A stretch of DNA of 64,000 nucleotides from Saprospiraceae bacterium (GTDB lineage Bacteria > Bacteroidota > Bacteroidia > Chitinophagales > Saprospiraceae): assembly GCA_016717655.1 (NCBI GenBank), contig JADKFC010000015.1:46817-110816 (forward strand), given 5' to 3'. The notes below the pieces were generated by a model. That model was not told the DNA's origin. It did not search any database and saw only the letters and a program-made list of their open reading frames with translations. Shown here one piece after another: positions 62,931 to 64,000 of the stretch (positions are counted from its first letter, which is position 1; each line of letters starts with the position of its first letter). The position numbers and the translations under genes are program-made.

Positions 62931-63917
62931 ATGGTAAATATATATACATTCATAATTATTATTACATTTAACATTATGTCTTTGGTGGCACAAAGTAATA
63001 GTGATGAGCAAGCAATCATTCAGGTATTGGGAGGTAAAAAAGTTGAACATGGATATAAATGGAACTTCAAGGACACCGCATTTAAAAAACTGGCGCTGTC
63101 AAAATTAAATGATCAATCAATACCAAAAACAAAAAAAGGTATTGAATTTATTTGTGGTGGAGCTACGCTTGAAACTTATGATTCAATCTATGACAGGCAA
63201 TTTTTAAAGCACTTATTATTAAAAACACCAAGAGTAGATTCCATTTTAAATGGTGTGTCAGCCGTTAGGAGCTTTCTAAAATCTGACTATTCAAATGATG
63301 ACCTTCGTTTATTATCATTTTATTCACATCCCAGAGCATTAATTTATTGGGAATCTTGGACTCCATATTATCTCAGTTTTTTAGGTATAAGTCCCATCGA
63401 CTCTACCCTGCTCTTTTATAAGAAAAACTTCAAAACCATAAATGAAATGCACAACTCGTTGTATAAAAAATACATAGATATTGATACAACAGAAATTAAT
63501 GTTTGTCTGGTTAGGCTTGGCAAACTAGATGACACTATCGTAATAAAACAAATCGAGATAAGTCAAAATAAACGTTTTCCAAACGAATACCTTAAGTACT
63601 TTGAATATCTGGTGAAAATGAGAACTAAAAATTCTTTTAAAAAAATAGGAGATTATTTAATATCAGACTTAAATCACATCACCAGTTCACAAGATAGAAA
63701 CAGCATAAGACAAATGGCTCTTTCCACTTTTATTGCCTATGTTAAAAATTTCCCAGATAGGTCAACAAAATGGGAAGACACCTTTAATATATGGGCAATA
63801 GTAAAATTTTCAAGATCAAATGGCAAGGCATATGCAACGGATGCATACATGGAGAATGCCAAAAAATGGTACATAGAGAACAAAGACAATTTGGTATTGG
63901 ATATGGATAAATATTAG
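62931..63917 (+). CDS. exported protein of unknown function, tandem paralog 2
   Basis: 328 aa, colinear with the gene at 61797: signal peptide MVNIYTFIIIITFNIMSLVA, then EQAIIQVLGGKKVEHGYKWN (cf. EAIIQILADKNIDGKFIWRP), YWESWTPYYLSFLGISPIDS, KKIGDYLISDLNHITSSQD, AFVKNFPDRS-like YVKNFPDRS and the near-identical tail YMENAKKWYIENKDNLVLDM. Upstream of both starts the bases AGCATACCAATGGTAAA are repeated, so the duplication included the leader. Function unknown. Confidence 0.7.
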   Translation: MVNIYTFIIIITFNIMSLVAQSNSDEQAIIQVLGGKKVEHGYKWNFKDTAFKKLALSKLNDQSIPKTKKGIEFICGGATLETYDSIYDRQFLKHLLLKTPRVDSILNGVSAVRSFLKSDYSNDDLRLLSFYSHPRALIYWESWTPYYLSFLGISPIDSTLLFYKKNFKTINEMHNSLYKKYIDIDTTEINVCLVRLGKLDDTIVIKQIEISQNKRFPNEYLKYFEYLVKMRTKNSFKKIGDYLISDLNHITSSQDRNSIRQMALSTFIAYVKNFPDRSTKWEDTFNIWAIVKFSRSNGKAYATDAYMENAKKWYIENKDNLVLDMDKY

Positions 63918-63983
63918 TATCCGGGTATTTGTCTCTGCAGAACAGCGTCGGTGTCGGGATCGGAGGGATCGGAGGTATCCGGG

Positions 63984-64000
63984 ACCTGTCCCTATGCTGG
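63984..64000. repeat. truncated GTCCCTA hairpin at the right edge
   Basis: CCTGTCCCTATGCTGG is the left arm of the palindrome family seen at 18.7-19.0, 55.73 and 57.82 kb; the right arm lies beyond the window. 63918-63983 is a low-complexity run of ATCGGAGG-like words. Confidence 0.5.

Noticed and set aside
1..64000. tRNA, rRNA or known riboswitches
   Set aside because: No cloverleaf, rRNA segment or recognisable aptamer was found on reading; a covariance-model scan would be needed to exclude them fully.

Overview
The window reads as chromosome of a Bacteroidota bacterium, most likely from the Saprospiria (Saprospiraceae-like). The evidence is several proteins with type IX secretion (T9SS) C-terminal sorting domains, a gliding-motility-type C-terminal domain, a PorZ-like T9SS component, the block glycogen-synthase-like / DUF4270 / glmS / DUF4290, SusC-like and DUF4249 proteins, a Porin_10-type porin, and many promoters with the Bacteroidota -7 box TAnnTTTG. 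The placement at class level is inference. No rRNA or tRNA gene was seen.

Layout. 1-5.6 kb: the 5' part of a lipoprotein gene (minus, runs off the left edge) and a very large secreted leucine-rich T9SS protein (plus). 5.6-11.2 kb: minus-strand housekeeping genes (MBL-fold hydrolase, TPR protein, RtcB RNA ligase, a tiny promoter-sORF-terminator unit, a 29-bp tandem array, acyl-CoA thioesterase, LipB). 11.3-18.6 kb: plus-strand conserved block (glycogen/starch synthase-like, DUF4270 lipoprotein, GlmS, DUF4290, PorZ-like), ending in a repeat island. 19.4-23 kb: SppA, FAD oxidoreductase, YjbR, DUF721 (minus). 23.3-29.4 kb: TerB-like protein, TonB-dependent receptor, PKD/CHU_C protein, TIGR02206 membrane protein. 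29.4-36.7 kb: DUF3089 lipoprotein, RaiA/HPF, XerC/D recombinase, tandem-ATPase ABC protein, outer-membrane barrel, RimO, PdhB. 37-39.6 kb: an AAA/DUF4143-type ATPase in AT-rich DNA, then two 14-bp repeat arrays flanking a four-helix-bundle (S23/IVS) gene. 39.6-57.7 kb: porin, SDR, T9SS protein, chorismate synthase, DEAD-box helicase with an RRM protein, amidohydrolase, DUF4249, GNAT, BtuF-like, CWC-DUF5522, MltG, pterin dehydratase, PanB, a second repeat island, and a SAM methyltransferase.

57.7-64 kb is the accessory part and the most interesting. It holds a degenerate array of polymorphic-toxin modules: three orphan C-terminal pieces of an AHH-type (HNH/Endo VII superfamily) nuclease, each followed by a paralogous Imm11/DUF1629-like immunity gene, plus a second, diverged Imm11-like gene present once nearly whole and once as a 20-codon stub. 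The modules are separated by copies of a short hairpin repeat that looks like a cassette boundary. Two tandem paralogous exported proteins of unknown function follow.

Two themes cross the window. First, intergenic space is filled with several families of short palindromic and tandem repeats; two distant islands (18.6-19.3 and 55.7-56.0 kb) share the same hairpins. Second, at least eight genes or gene remnants carry single-base, often homopolymer, frameshifts, sometimes in compensating pairs. This suggests residual long-read assembly error rather than mass pseudogenization, so broken genes here should be treated as probably intact until reads are checked.
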